Of a stretch of 64,000 nucleotides of DNA, positions 45,420 to 55,001 are shown piece by piece. Position numbers and translations under genes: made by a program. How positions within the stretch are numbered: the first letter of the stretch is position 1; the number at the start of each line of letters is the position of its first letter. The notes beneath the pieces were generated by a model. The model had not been told where the DNA came from. It was given only the letters and a program-made list of their open reading frames with translations, and did not search any database. The DNA comes from Chthoniobacteraceae bacterium (lineage in GTDB: Bacteria; Verrucomicrobiota; Verrucomicrobiia; Chthoniobacterales; Chthoniobacteraceae), in NCBI GenBank assembly GCA_947476045.1, contig CANJNZ010000005.1, positions 1-64,000 of the forward strand. The letters run 5' to 3'.

Positions 45420-47264
45420 CTACGCCATATCCACCAGATCCTTCTCCACGCGCAGGTTCTCGATGATGAACTCCTGCCGCTCGGGCGTGTTCTTTCCCAT
45501 GAAGAACGAGAGCAGCTCGTCGGAGCTGTAGAGGTGGTGGAGGTTGACGGGGTCGAGGCGGATGTTTTCGCCGATGAAGTCCTTGAACTCACCGGCGGAG
45601 ATTTCGCCGAGGCCTTTGAAGCGGGTGATTTCGTGGCTCGCTCCGAGCGCGGCGACGGCAGCCTGTTTCTCCTGCTCGCTGTAGCAATACTTCGTGACCT
45701 TCTTGTTGCGGACGCGGAAGAGCGGCGTCTGCAGGATGAAGAGGTGGTTGTTGCGGATGACGTCGGGGAAGAACTGCAGGAAGAACGAGAGCAGCAGCAG
45801 GCGGATGTGCATGCCGTCCACGTCGGCGTCGGTGGCGATGACGATCTTGTTGTAGCGCAGGCCGTCGAGGCCGTCCTCGATGTTCAGCGCGGCCTGGAGA
45901 AGGTGGAACTCCTCGTTCTCGTAGATGACCTTTTTCGTGAGGCCGTAGGTGTTGAGCGGTTTGCCTTTCAGCGCGAAGACGGCCTGCGTCTGCACGTCGC
46001 GCGTAGCGGTGAGCGAGCCGGCGGCGGAGTCGCCCTCGACGATGAAGAGCGTGCTGTCCTCGGCGCGCGGATTTTTGTCGCCGAGATGGAGGCGGCAATC
46101 GCGCAGCTTGCGGTTGTGCAGCGAGGCTTTCTTCGCGCGCTCCTTGGCGATGTTGCGGATGCCGGCGAGTTCCTTCCGCTCGTGCTCGTTCTCCTCGATT
46201 TTCTTGCGGATGATTTCGGCGGTCTCGCGGTTTTTGTGCAGGTAGGTGTCGAGGGCCTGCTGCACGAATTTGCCGACGAATTCCTTGATGGTCGGCCCCT
46301 TCGGCCCGACTTCGGTGGAGCCGAGCTTCGTCTTCGTCTGCGACTCGAAGACGGGCTCCTGCACGCGCACGACGATGGCGGCATCGATGGACTGGCGCAC
46401 GTCCGCGGCGTCGAATTCCTTTTTGAAATGATTGCGCAACGTCGCAACGAACGCCTCGCGGAAAGCGGCGAGATGCGTGCCGCCCATCGTGGTGTGCTGG
46501 CCGTTGACGAAAGACCAGTATTCCTCACCGTAGTGGTTGCCGTGCGTGACGGCGATTTCGATGTCCTCGCCCTCGATGTGGATGATGGGATAGAGCGGTT
46601 CGCCGCTGAGTTCCTTCGCGAGCAGATCCTTCAGGCCGTTCGCGGATTTGAAGGGCTCGCCATTCAGCGTGAGCGTGAGGCCGCGGTTGAGGAAGGCGTA
46701 GTTCCACAGCATGTCCTCGATGAACTCGAGGCGGAACTTGAAGTCCTTGCCAAAGAGCGCCTCATCGGGCGTGAACTCGACCAGCGTGCCGTTGCGCTCG
46801 TCGGTCTTCGTCACGCGTGACTGCGACTTGAGCTTCCCCTTTTCAAAATCAACGACCTTCGTCTCGCCCTCGCGGATCGCCTGCGCGCGGTAGGTGAACG
46901 AGAGCGCATTCACCGCCTTCTGCCCGACGCCATTGAGCCCGACCGCCTTTTGAAAAGTCTCACTGTCGTATTTTGCGCCCGTGTTGATGATGGAGACGCA
47001 ATCCACGAGCTTGCCCAGCGGAATGCCGCGCCCGTAGTCGCGCACCTTCACGCTGCGCTCCGTGATCTCCACCTCGATCTTCTTTCCCTGCCCCATCATG
47101 AATTCGTCGATCGAGTTATCGATCGTCTCCTTGATCAGCACATAGATGCCGTCCTCCGCATGCGCGCCATTGCCGAGCCGCCCGATATACATGCCGGGGC
47201 GGAGGCGGATGTGCTCCAGCGAGCTGAGGGTCTTGATGCTGGCTTCAGTATAGTTGGCTGCCAT
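45420..47264 (-). CDS. parE: DNA topoisomerase IV/gyrase-type subunit B
   Basis: A 614-aa type IIA topoisomerase B subunit from ATG 47264 ([20 protein letters not shown]). The GHKL ATPase shows [17 protein letters not shown] and GRGIPLG; the transducer and TOPRIM domain carry EGDSAAGS and [11 protein letters not shown]. The start upstream to 47312 is rejected. The order parE-[island]-parC on the same strand suggests a split operon. pheA is divergent across 203 bases. Confidence 0.95.
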   Translation of the reverse strand: MAANYTEASIKTLSSLEHIRLRPGMYIGRLGNGAHAEDGIYVLIKETIDNSIDEFMMGQGKKIEVEITERSVKVRDYGRGIPLGKLVDCVSIINTGAKYDSETFQKAVGLNGVGQKAVNALSFTYRAQAIREGETKVVDFEKGKLKSQSRVTKTDERNGTLVEFTPDEALFGKDFKFRLEFIEDMLWNYAFLNRGLTLTLNGEPFKSANGLKDLLAKELSGEPLYPIIHIEGEDIEIAVTHGNHYGEEYWSFVNGQHTTMGGTHLAAFREAFVATLRNHFKKEFDAADVRQSIDAAIVVRVQEPVFESQTKTKLGSTEVGPKGPTIKEFVGKFVQQALDTYLHKNRETAEIIRKKIEENEHERKELAGIRNIAKERAKKASLHNRKLRDCRLHLGDKNPRAEDSTLFIVEGDSAAGSLTATRDVQTQAVFALKGKPLNTYGLTKKVIYENEEFHLLQAALNIEDGLDGLRYNKIVIATDADVDGMHIRLLLLSFFLQFFPDVIRNNHLFILQTPLFRVRNKKVTKYCYSEQEKQAAVAALGASHEITRFKGLGEISAGEFKDFIGENIRLDPVNLHHLYSSDELLSFFMGKNTPERQEFIIENLRVEKDLVDMA

Positions 47265-47467
47265 GGATTGGTGCGCGGGAAGAGACGGAAACTGAGGCGC
47301 GCTGACAAGCAATTCTCACTTCGTGTGTGCTTTCGTGGATATGCTCACGGCCACCTTATTCAAACAACTGTTGCATCCTGTCAGTGGCAGCTTCCCGTGC
47401 TGCGGGCTTGCCAGCGGAATCGCGAACGGGTTTCTAGCACGGATACACCACGCATTTTTAACCAACC

Positions 47468-48538
47468 GTGAGCCTCGCCGATATTCGCACCAAAATTGAC
47501 GTCGTGGATGAGCAAATCATCCGCTTGCTGAATGAGCGCGCAGATCTCGTGCATGAGGTGGGCGTGATCAAGAAGGCCGACGGCCAGCCCATTTACGCGC
47601 CTGAGCGGGAGGAGAAGGTGCTGCGTGCGCTCGCTGCGAAGGCTGTGGAGATGAAGAGCCGCCTGCCCGAACAGAGCATCCGCGCGATTTACCGCGAGAT
47701 CATGAGCGCGGCGCTGGCGTTGGAAAAAGACATTACCATCGCCTACTTCGGCCCGCACGCGACGAACACGCATCAGGCCGCACGCAGCCGTTTCGGAACT
47801 AGCGTGAGCTATGTGCCGCAAGTCACCATCGCGGATGTCTTCGACGCCGTCGCTCGCGGACGTGCGGACTATGGCGTGGTGCCCATCGAAAACAGCACCG
47901 AGGGCGCGGTAAACCACACGCTCGATGTTTTCATGGAGAGCGACCTGCGCATCTGCGCGCAGATTTTGATGCGCATCGAAAACCACCTCGCATCGAAGTG
48001 TCCGCGCGGCGAAATCCACCGTCTCTATTCGCACCCGCAGGTCTTCGGCCAGTGCCGCCAGTGGCTCCAGCGCACGTTGCCAAATGTCGAGTTGATCGAA
48101 GTCGGCAGCACGCCTCGCGCAGCCGAACTGGCCGCCAGTGAGCCGAACAGCGGCTGCCTTGTCGCACGCATGGCAGCCGAGGAATTCGGCCTGCCCATCA
48201 TCGAGCAGAGCGTGCAGGACAATCCGAACAACACGACGCGCTTTCTCGTTCTCGGACTAAAGGCCTCACCGCCCACAGGCGATGATCGCACGTCGCTCAT
48301 GTTCTGCGTTCGCGACGAGCCCGGCGCGCTTTTCAAAGCGCTCGAACCTTTCAACCGTCTCCGCATCAGCATGAGCAAAATCGAAAGCCGCCCCAGCAAG
48401 CGCAAGGCGTGGGAGTATTTCTTCTTCGTGGATGTGGACGGACACGCCGAACAGTCCCCGCTCAAAGAAGCGGTTGCTGAGCTGAGTAACCACTGCACGC
48501 TGGTCAAAATCCTCGGCACGTATCCGAAGACGACGTAA
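47468..48538 (+). CDS. pheA: Bifunctional chorismate mutase/prephenate dehydratase (P-protein)
   Basis: A 356-aa enzyme for phenylalanine synthesis. Residues 1-85 are an AroQ chorismate mutase (RTKIDVVDEQIIRLLNERA), 90-270 the dehydratase (IAYFGPHATNTHQAA, VVPIENSTEGAVNHTL), and 280-356 an ACT domain with ESRPSKRKAWEYFFFVDV for Phe feedback. It starts at GTG 47468. The dehydratase motif reads ATNTHQAA instead of the usual GTFSHQAA, a mild change. Confidence 0.94.
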   Translation: MSLADIRTKIDVVDEQIIRLLNERADLVHEVGVIKKADGQPIYAPEREEKVLRALAAKAVEMKSRLPEQSIRAIYREIMSAALALEKDITIAYFGPHATNTHQAARSRFGTSVSYVPQVTIADVFDAVARGRADYGVVPIENSTEGAVNHTLDVFMESDLRICAQILMRIENHLASKCPRGEIHRLYSHPQVFGQCRQWLQRTLPNVELIEVGSTPRAAELAASEPNSGCLVARMAAEEFGLPIIEQSVQDNPNNTTRFLVLGLKASPPTGDDRTSLMFCVRDEPGALFKALEPFNRLRISMSKIESRPSKRKAWEYFFFVDVDGHAEQSPLKEAVAELSNHCTLVKILGTYPKTT

Positions 48539-48544
48539 CTCTCG

Positions 48545-49243
48545 CTACGCCAGGTCGAACAGCAGCGCCTCGGCATCCGACGAGGCTGCTATGGAAAGTT
48601 TTCCCGCGCTTTCGCAACTCCCGGCGTCGCCAGCTTCCAGCGTCACACCGTTGAACGAAAGCGATCCACGCATCACTTGCAGCCAGACGGCACGGCTCTC
48701 GTGTAATTCGTGGGACACACTTTCACCCGCACGCAGACGCACGCGAAATACATCCGCATCAGCCGCGATTGTCGCCGACGCATCGCGTCCTTCGTGCGAA
48801 ATGATCAGCACCTTCGCCGCTGTCTGTTGCTCCGTGGTGGGACGCCATTCCGTGTAGCGTGGTGGAAGTCCGCGTTGTTCGGGAACGATCCAGATTTGCA
48901 AAAAATGCGCAGCCTCCGAGCGCGAGGGATTGAACTCGCTGTGCATCACGCCAGTTCCCGCGCTCATCAACTGCACCTCGCCTGCTTGCAGCTTGCGCGT
49001 ATTTCCCATGCTGTCCTTGTGCGCGAGCGAACCTTCCAGCACGTAGCTGAAAATTTCCATGTCGCGGTGCGGATGCGTCGGGAACCCCATGCCCGGAGCC
49101 ACGCGATCCTCGTTGATCACGCGCAGCGAGCGGAAGCCCATGTGCGCCGGATCGTAGTAGTCTGCGAAGGAAAATGTGTGGTGTGAATCGAGCCAGCCAT
49201 GTTCTGCGTGGCCCCGTTCATGGCTGCGGCGGATGGTAATCAT
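48545..49243 (-). CDS. Pirin-family protein (YhhW-type quercetinase-like)
   Basis: A 232-aa bicupin protein. The pirin core is HTFSFADYYDPAHMGF, PTHPHRDMEIFSYVLEG, GTGVMHSEFNPS; the metal-binding histidines and Glu are kept (HPHRD, HSE). Some members open flavonols, but the natural substrate is unclear. It ends 6 bases from convergent pheA. Confidence 0.92.
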   Translation of the reverse strand: MITIRRSHERGHAEHGWLDSHHTFSFADYYDPAHMGFRSLRVINEDRVAPGMGFPTHPHRDMEIFSYVLEGSLAHKDSMGNTRKLQAGEVQLMSAGTGVMHSEFNPSRSEAAHFLQIWIVPEQRGLPPRYTEWRPTTEQQTAAKVLIISHEGRDASATIAADADVFRVRLRAGESVSHELHESRAVWLQVMRGSLSFNGVTLEAGDAGSCESAGKLSIAASSDAEALLFDLA

Positions 49244-49359
49244 GCGCGCACTTTACGTGAAGAAAACCCGGACACAGAGACAAAATTTACGTTCTCCGGC
49301 GCGAATCCCAATCACGAACACCTTGCCAGCGGGCCGCGTGTGCGTTGTCCTTCGCACCC

Positions 49360-50172
49360 ATGAGTGCATCCCTTTTTGATCTCACGGGTGAAACCGCCGT
49401 CGTCATTGGCGCAACCGGAATCCTCGGAGGCGCGCTGGCGGATGGTCTCGCGGCTGCCGGCGCGAAGGTCGCGGTGCTGGGGCGAAACGCACAACGCGGC
49501 CAGCAGCGTGTGAACTCCATCCGCGAGATCGGCGGGGCTGCGGAATTTTTCGCCACCGATGCGATGGACAAATCGAGCCTGCACGACGCCCACGAAGCCG
49601 TGGCCGAGGTGCTTGGCGCGCCGACGATTTTGATCAACGCGGCGGGCGGCAATGATACGAAGGTGACGGTGACTGAGGGGCACCCATTTGAGTCCATCGC
49701 ACTCGACGACTGGCGCGCAAACTTTGATCTCAACCTTGTCGGTGGAGTGCTGCTGCCATGTCAGGAATTTGGCCCCGCCATGTGTGAACGCGGACGCGGC
49801 AGCATCATCAACATCGCCAGCGCCAGTGCACACATCCCGCTCTCCCGCGTCGTGGCTTACAGCGCGAGCAAGGCCGCCGTGCTCTCACTCACGATGTTCC
49901 TCGCCCGCGAATGGGCGGCTCGCGGCGTGCGTGTGAACTCGATCACGCCCGGATTTTTTCCCGCCGAGCAAAACCGCAAATTACTTTTCAATGACGACGG
50001 TTCGCCGACTCCGCGCACTCAGGCGATCCTAGGCCACACGCCGATGAAGCGCTTTGGCGAAAGCAAGGAACTCATCGGGGCCTGCATCTACCTCGCCGCG
50101 CACAAAGCGAGCAGCTTTGTCACCGGCACCGATCTCGTTGTGGATGGCGGCTACCTTGCACAAACGATCTGA
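49360..50172 (+). CDS. SDR oxidoreductase, D-mannonate oxidoreductase-like
   Basis: A 270-aa SDR from ATG 49360 (MSASLFDLTGETAVVIGATG). It has the cofactor motif GATGILGGALA, NAAGGN and the catalytic Ser-Tyr-Lys as IASASAHIPLSRVVAYSASK. The insertion NRKLLFNDDGSPTPRT after PGFFPAEQ is typical of the D-mannonate (fructuronate) oxidoreductase group. It is followed after 24 bases by a LarA-like gene, which suggests a shared sugar-acid pathway. Confidence 0.85.
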   Translation: MSASLFDLTGETAVVIGATGILGGALADGLAAAGAKVAVLGRNAQRGQQRVNSIREIGGAAEFFATDAMDKSSLHDAHEAVAEVLGAPTILINAAGGNDTKVTVTEGHPFESIALDDWRANFDLNLVGGVLLPCQEFGPAMCERGRGSIINIASASAHIPLSRVVAYSASKAAVLSLTMFLAREWAARGVRVNSITPGFFPAEQNRKLLFNDDGSPTPRTQAILGHTPMKRFGESKELIGACIYLAAHKASSFVTGTDLVVDGGYLAQTI

Positions 50173-50196
50173 GTCAACGAAGGTGACCTCACGGTC

Positions 50197-51486
50197 ATGA
50201 ATACCATGCAGCCACTCTCACTCACTCCCGCGCCGGGTCAGCTTCTCGATGCGGAGCAAGTGCGCATCTTCATCGCACGCGCGCTGCCTGCGGCGGATTT
50301 TTCCGGTAAGAAAGTGCTGCTCATCGTGCCGGACGGAACGCGTTCGTGCCCGCTCGGGATGCTTTTCAAGGCAGTGTTCGAGGAACTGGGCGGTGCGACG
50401 ATGGCGCTCGATGTGATAATCGCGCTCGGCACCCACGTGGCGATGAGCGAGCAGGCGATTTGCGAGCGGCTGGAGATCACGCTGGAAGAGCGCCGCGACA
50501 AATACGAGGGCGTGCGCTTTTTCAACCACGAGTGGGACAACCCGGCGGCGCTGCGCACCATCGGCGTCATCACGCGAGAGGAGAGCGCGGAGCTGAGCGG
50601 TGGTCTGCTCTCGGAGGAGGTGCCGGTGGAAATCAACGCGCGCATTTTCGACTACGACCAGCTCGTGATTTGCGGACCGGTGTTTCCGCATGAGGTCGTC
50701 GGCTTTAGCGGCGGAAACAAATATCTTTTCCCCGGCGTGGGCGGGCCGACGGTGCTGAATTTTTTTCACTGGCTCGGCGCGCTGGTGACGAATCCCGCCA
50801 TCATCGGAAACAAATGGACACCCGTGCGCAAGGTCGTGGATCGCGCCGCGTCGCTCGTCAAAGTGCCGAAGTCCTGCCTTTGCATGGTCGTGGAAAAAGA
50901 CGGGCTCGCCGGATTATTCGCGGGTGATTCCGTGAGTGCATGGGATGCGGCGAGCGACCTGTCCCGCGAACTGCACATCACCTACAAGGAGCGTCCTTTT
51001 CACACCGTCCTCTCGTGCGCGCCGCCGATGTATGACGAGCTGTGGGTCGGCGGAAAGTGTATGTATAAACTCGAACCGGTAGTCGCCGATGGCGGCGAAC
51101 TGATCATCTACGCACCGCACCTGCACGAGATCAGCGTGACGCATGGACGGCACATCCGGGAAATCGGCTACCATTGCCGTGATTATTTCACCGCGCAGCC
51201 GGAGCGTTTCGCGCACATCCCGCGCGGGGTCATCGCGCACAGCACGCACGTGAGAGGCATCGGGACTTTTGAAAACGGAGTGGAGCGTTGCCGCATCCGC
51301 GTGACGCTCGCCACCGGCATCCCGCGCGAAGTGTGTGAGTCCATCAATCTCGGCTACCGAGACTGGCGCGACATCCGCGTGGAAGACTATGCCAACCGTG
51401 AAGACGGAGGCGTGCTCTACGTGCCGAAAGCAGGCGAGATGCTCTACCACCTGCGCGAGCGGCCCGCATGGGCGCGTGAGGTGTGA
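50197..51486 (+). CDS. LarA-family nickel-pincer racemase/epimerase-like protein
   Basis: A 429-aa LarA-like enzyme. The conserved histidine of the GTHRPM motif is His80 in ALGTHVAMSE. The PH--GFSGGNKYLFPG block carries His165 and the pincer-linked lysine Lys175. LarA uses the Ni-pincer NPN cofactor to racemise or epimerise 2-hydroxyacids. Pairing with a mannonate-type SDR suggests a sugar-acid epimerase. Cofactor genes larB/C/E are not in the window. Confidence 0.85.
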   Translation: MNTMQPLSLTPAPGQLLDAEQVRIFIARALPAADFSGKKVLLIVPDGTRSCPLGMLFKAVFEELGGATMALDVIIALGTHVAMSEQAICERLEITLEERRDKYEGVRFFNHEWDNPAALRTIGVITREESAELSGGLLSEEVPVEINARIFDYDQLVICGPVFPHEVVGFSGGNKYLFPGVGGPTVLNFFHWLGALVTNPAIIGNKWTPVRKVVDRAASLVKVPKSCLCMVVEKDGLAGLFAGDSVSAWDAASDLSRELHITYKERPFHTVLSCAPPMYDELWVGGKCMYKLEPVVADGGELIIYAPHLHEISVTHGRHIREIGYHCRDYFTAQPERFAHIPRGVIAHSTHVRGIGTFENGVERCRIRVTLATGIPREVCESINLGYRDWRDIRVEDYANREDGGVLYVPKAGEMLYHLRERPAWAREV

Positions 51487-51501
51487 GACCACCGAAGACG
51501 C

Positions 51502-52536
51502 TTAGTATGAACTCGTCAGTCGCTCATTGATCCGCCCCACGGCCCACTGCGCGTGTTCGGCTATGAGCGGTTCGGGGTCTTGCGCGGCGCGGGCTAATGC
51601 GGGGAGGTCGTCGCGGGTGCCGATGTTGCCGAGGGCGACGCAGACGTTGCGCAGGAAGCCGCGACGTTTGATGCGCTTGATGGGGGAGCGGTGGAAGAGC
51701 GTGCGGAATGTGGAATCGTCCAGTGCGAGGAAGTCACGGAGCGGTGTATTGACGAAGTCGCGTGCGGCGAAGCGGGATTCGGGCGATGCGGTGGCGAAAC
51801 GATTCCACGGGCAGGCGTCGAGACAGTCGTCGCAACCGTAGATGCGGTCGCCGAGCAAGGGACGGAGCGATTCGGGGATGGAGCCTTTGTTTTCGATGGT
51901 GAGGTAGCTGATGCACAGTCGCGCATCGAGCTGCTGCGGTGCGGTGATGGCACCGGTGGGACACGCGACGATGCAGCGTGTGCATTTTCCGCAATGGTCG
52001 CGCATCGGCTCATCGGGCGGGAGATCGAGCGTGGTGAAAATGGAGGCGAGAAAGAAGAACGTGCCGAGCTTCGGGTGAATGAGCATCGTGCTCTTGCCGT
52101 GCCAGCCGAGTCCGGCGAGTGCGGCGAAGTCGCGTTCGAGCACGGGGCCGGTATCCACGTATTGGCGTTGGGAGCCGCCGAATTTTTGCAGGAAGGCGTC
52201 GAGCTGCCAGAGCTTAGGCTCGATGATTTCGTGGTAGTCATCGCCGAGCGCATAGCTGGCGATGCGCCCTGTTTGTGGACTTCGCGCACTGGGAGTTGCG
52301 CGGTAATTCATCGCCAGAACAATCGCGCTGCGAGCACCGGGCAGCACGAGCTGTGGGTCGGTGCGGCGGTCTGCATTGCGCGCGAGCCATTCCATTTCGC
52401 CGTTCTTTCCGGCGGCGAGCCACGCGCGAAATTCCTTTGCGTGTGGCGGCGCGGAGGCTGGAGCGATGCGGCAGAGATCGAAGCCGAGAGCTTCTGCCTC
52501 GGTCAGAATTGCTGCTTTGGTTTCCTCGGGCGTCAC
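51502..52536 (-). CDS. queG: Epoxyqueuosine reductase
   Basis: A 344-aa cobalamin- and two [4Fe-4S]-dependent enzyme doing the last step of queuosine synthesis in tRNA. Marks are DTGPVLERDFAALAG, GWHGKSTML, CGKCTRCIVACPTGAI and CDDCLDACPWNRF. The HEAT-like C-terminal extension lies after residue 290. The start at 52536 (MTPEETKAAIL) fits the family length. Confidence 0.95.
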   Translation of the reverse strand: MTPEETKAAILTEAEALGFDLCRIAPASAPPHAKEFRAWLAAGKNGEMEWLARNADRRTDPQLVLPGARSAIVLAMNYRATPSARSPQTGRIASYALGDDYHEIIEPKLWQLDAFLQKFGGSQRQYVDTGPVLERDFAALAGLGWHGKSTMLIHPKLGTFFFLASIFTTLDLPPDEPMRDHCGKCTRCIVACPTGAITAPQQLDARLCISYLTIENKGSIPESLRPLLGDRIYGCDDCLDACPWNRFATASPESRFAARDFVNTPLRDFLALDDSTFRTLFHRSPIKRIKRRGFLRNVCVALGNIGTRDDLPALARAAQDPEPLIAEHAQWAVGRINERLTSSY

Positions 52537-52610
52537 TGGTGATGATGTTCAACCAGCGCGGTAGCGGGAGTGCGAGCCTTGAAAAAAGGTCCGCTTGTGA
52601 AAAGACGCGG

Positions 52611-53432
52611 CTACGGCTTGGCGGGGGCTGGCGCTGCCTGCTTTTTCAAATCTTCGAGACTTGTGACGGCGCTGACTCCGTCCACGCTGGTCAGACTTTT
52701 CGTGGGTTTGACTTTTGGTGCGGCAAGTTTTTCGACGTGCATTTTCAGCAGCTCTGAGACGGTGACGAACTTGAATCCCTTCGCGAGCAACGCATCCAGC
52801 GTAGCGGGCATGGCGTCAATCGTCGTCTTGTGAATGTCGTGGCAGAGGATGATGGAGCCGCGGTTCGTCTGGGAGAGAATGATGGACTCGGTTTTCGCGG
52901 GATTGCGGTGCTGCCAGTCGAGGCTGTCCACGTCCCACAGGATGCACTTGTAGTCCCACGTCGCGTGCGCCCATGCGCGCTGTTGCACGGTGAATGCACC
53001 ATACGGCGGACGCATGAGCGTTGGGGTGACGCCGGTTGTTTGCTTGATTACGTTGTGCGTGCGGTCGAGCTGGTCGCGCACGGACTCGGTGCTGAGCTTG
53101 GTGAGCAACGGGTGGCTCCACGAGTGGTTGGCGATTTCGTGACCTTCGTTCACGATTTGCTTCGCGATCTCGGGATATTGCGCAACGCAATTGCCGCAGC
53201 AGAAAAACGTGGCGTGGATTCCACGATCGCGGAGCATTTTCAAGACACGCGGCGTTTCCACTCCATGCGGGCCGTCGTCGAAAGTGAATGCGATATAAGG
53301 CCCATCAACGTTGCATTGACTGAATGTGATTCGCGGTGCGGCGGGAGCGGCAGTAGCTGTGGCTGCGGGAGTTTCGGCGGCGCTTGCGGCAAGGCATAGC
53401 GCGAAAAATGAAAACGCGAGTGTGCGGAGCAT
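52611..53432 (-). CDS. Secreted polysaccharide deacetylase (NodB family)
   Basis: A 273-aa exported CE4 enzyme from ATG 53432 (MLRTLAFSFFALCLAASAAE, signal peptide). Catalytic motifs are FTFDDGPHG and ANHSWSHPLL, then LMRPPYGAFTV and ILCHDIHKTT. It probably removes acetyl groups from peptidoglycan or chitin-like sugar. The start at 53510 lies upstream of the natural signal and is rejected. The Ala/Thr-rich linker follows the signal. Confidence 0.92.
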   Translation of the reverse strand: MLRTLAFSFFALCLAASAAETPAATATAAPAAPRITFSQCNVDGPYIAFTFDDGPHGVETPRVLKMLRDRGIHATFFCCGNCVAQYPEIAKQIVNEGHEIANHSWSHPLLTKLSTESVRDQLDRTHNVIKQTTGVTPTLMRPPYGAFTVQQRAWAHATWDYKCILWDVDSLDWQHRNPAKTESIILSQTNRGSIILCHDIHKTTIDAMPATLDALLAKGFKFVTVSELLKMHVEKLAAPKVKPTKSLTSVDGVSAVTSLEDLKKQAAPAPAKP

Positions 53433-53506
53433 GTTGAGTGACAGAAAACCGAGACTGCGCTGAGCGCAAGGAGGAATCGGGAATGAGGGACAAGGAACTT
53501 TGTGCA

Positions 53507-54826
53507 TCACGCTATTTCAAAATTTAGATTCACCTTCACCTCATCGAGATGATTCCTGCCTGTGAAACGCACGGCGACGCGCTGGCCGTCGTCCTCCACT
53601 TCGACCCAGCCGAAGAGGCCATCTTTGCCTTTTGGAAGATAAGTTCCCTCGGAGTAGGGGCCGCCTTTCAAGCTGCCGCCTTGATCGAATGCCGAGCCGT
53701 GTAGCACGGGGATTCGCAGTTTTTTGGAGTCGCTGTAGTCGCTGTTTGTGCCGTTGTCGGCGGCAAGCATATGGGCGTCGCCGCAGAGGATGCAGAGGTT
53801 TTTAATGCGGTGTTGGGCGATGAAATTGCACAGCTCGCGGCGCTCGTCCGCGTAGTTTTGCCACGAGTCGCTGCCTTTGGCGCCGATCCACGGGACGCTG
53901 CTGCCCCACACGACGAGTCCATGCGTGCGCGATGCTTCGAGTAGTTCGCGCTTGAACCACTCCTTTTGCGCCGCGCCCAGCATGCTCTTGGCGGGGCTGT
54001 CTGGTGTTTTCTCGGCGTCGCGCTCGCTGCGCAGATCCGTGAGGATGAAGCGCACACGCCCCACGGTGAATGCCTGGTAAATCGCCGCGTCGCCATCGCC
54101 GGCTGGCAGCGGGTAGTGGGGTGAGTATTCGCGATAAACAGTGCGCGAGGCGGGACGTGCGGGTGAGCGTTTGTCGGCGTCGTTCGGGCCGAAGTCGTGG
54201 TCGTCGTAGATGTATGCGAGCGGGACGTTGCGGTAGAGCGCGCCCTGCGTGGTGGATGAGAGTGTCGTATCCCATGCCGCGCGGAAAGAACGGGGATCGT
54301 TGCGCGAGATATTGCAGTAATGGAAATCGCCGAGATGAAGCAGCACTGCGGGACGTTTGCGTGCGATGGTGTTGAAAACCTCGTGCTGCGATCCCGTTCG
54401 CGCGCAGGAACCAAATGCGAACGCGAAATTCGCAGGCTGCCCCTCAGGCGGAAACGTGCGCACCATCGCAGGCGGAAAGGATGCTGGTGCTCCTTTGACT
54501 TCCAGCGTGCACTGGTAGTCGGTCAACGGGCGGAGGTGTTCGAGGCGGAAAATTGCGACAGTCTGCGATGGGTCGAGCAGAGGCTCTGGCTTGAAAATAA
54601 GAGGTTCGCCGCCGGCTTCGCGGACGAGCAGGCGCGGGTTGAGTCCGGGCGGGATTTTGGTTTTCACCACGCCGCCCGTGGCGGTGACTGCGCCGACCCA
54701 CATGGTTGGAAATCCCTTCGGTTTTTCCGGTGGGCGAAGATTCGGCTCGGGCTCTGCGAATGAGCGCGCTGTGCTGGCGGCGGCGAGACCGGCGAGGGTT
54801 TTGATGAATTTACGACGTGGCTGCAT
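53507..54826 (-). CDS. PhoD-like alkaline phosphatase/phosphodiesterase
   Basis: A 439-aa exported protein from ATG 54826 (MQPRRKFIKTLAGLAAAST). RRKFIK looks like a Tat signal with a twin Arg. The PhoD metal sites are LLHLGDFHYCNI, IYDDHDFGPNDAD and ILCGDAHMLAA. PhoD enzymes act on phosphate esters outside the inner membrane. A phosphate-box promoter was not seen. It precedes the deacetylase, 74 bases away, on the same strand. Confidence 0.9.
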   Translation of the reverse strand: MQPRRKFIKTLAGLAAASTARSFAEPEPNLRPPEKPKGFPTMWVGAVTATGGVVKTKIPPGLNPRLLVREAGGEPLIFKPEPLLDPSQTVAIFRLEHLRPLTDYQCTLEVKGAPASFPPAMVRTFPPEGQPANFAFAFGSCARTGSQHEVFNTIARKRPAVLLHLGDFHYCNISRNDPRSFRAAWDTTLSSTTQGALYRNVPLAYIYDDHDFGPNDADKRSPARPASRTVYREYSPHYPLPAGDGDAAIYQAFTVGRVRFILTDLRSERDAEKTPDSPAKSMLGAAQKEWFKRELLEASRTHGLVVWGSSVPWIGAKGSDSWQNYADERRELCNFIAQHRIKNLCILCGDAHMLAADNGTNSDYSDSKKLRIPVLHGSAFDQGGSLKGGPYSEGTYLPKGKDGLFGWVEVEDDGQRVAVRFTGRNHLDEVKVNLNFEIA

Positions 54827-55001
54827 GAATTGGAGTAACAGGAAACTTTGACCACTATGCAGCCGGATGCTTAGGCAGCGAAGCTTCATCGTCGCCGTTG
54901 CCTGACAGGATAGTGACGGCTAGCTTCGCGGAAAGATGAGCAAACGAAACATCCACACCGGCACCGAATTCACGGCGCGTCGTTCATAGAATCCACCACC
55001 C

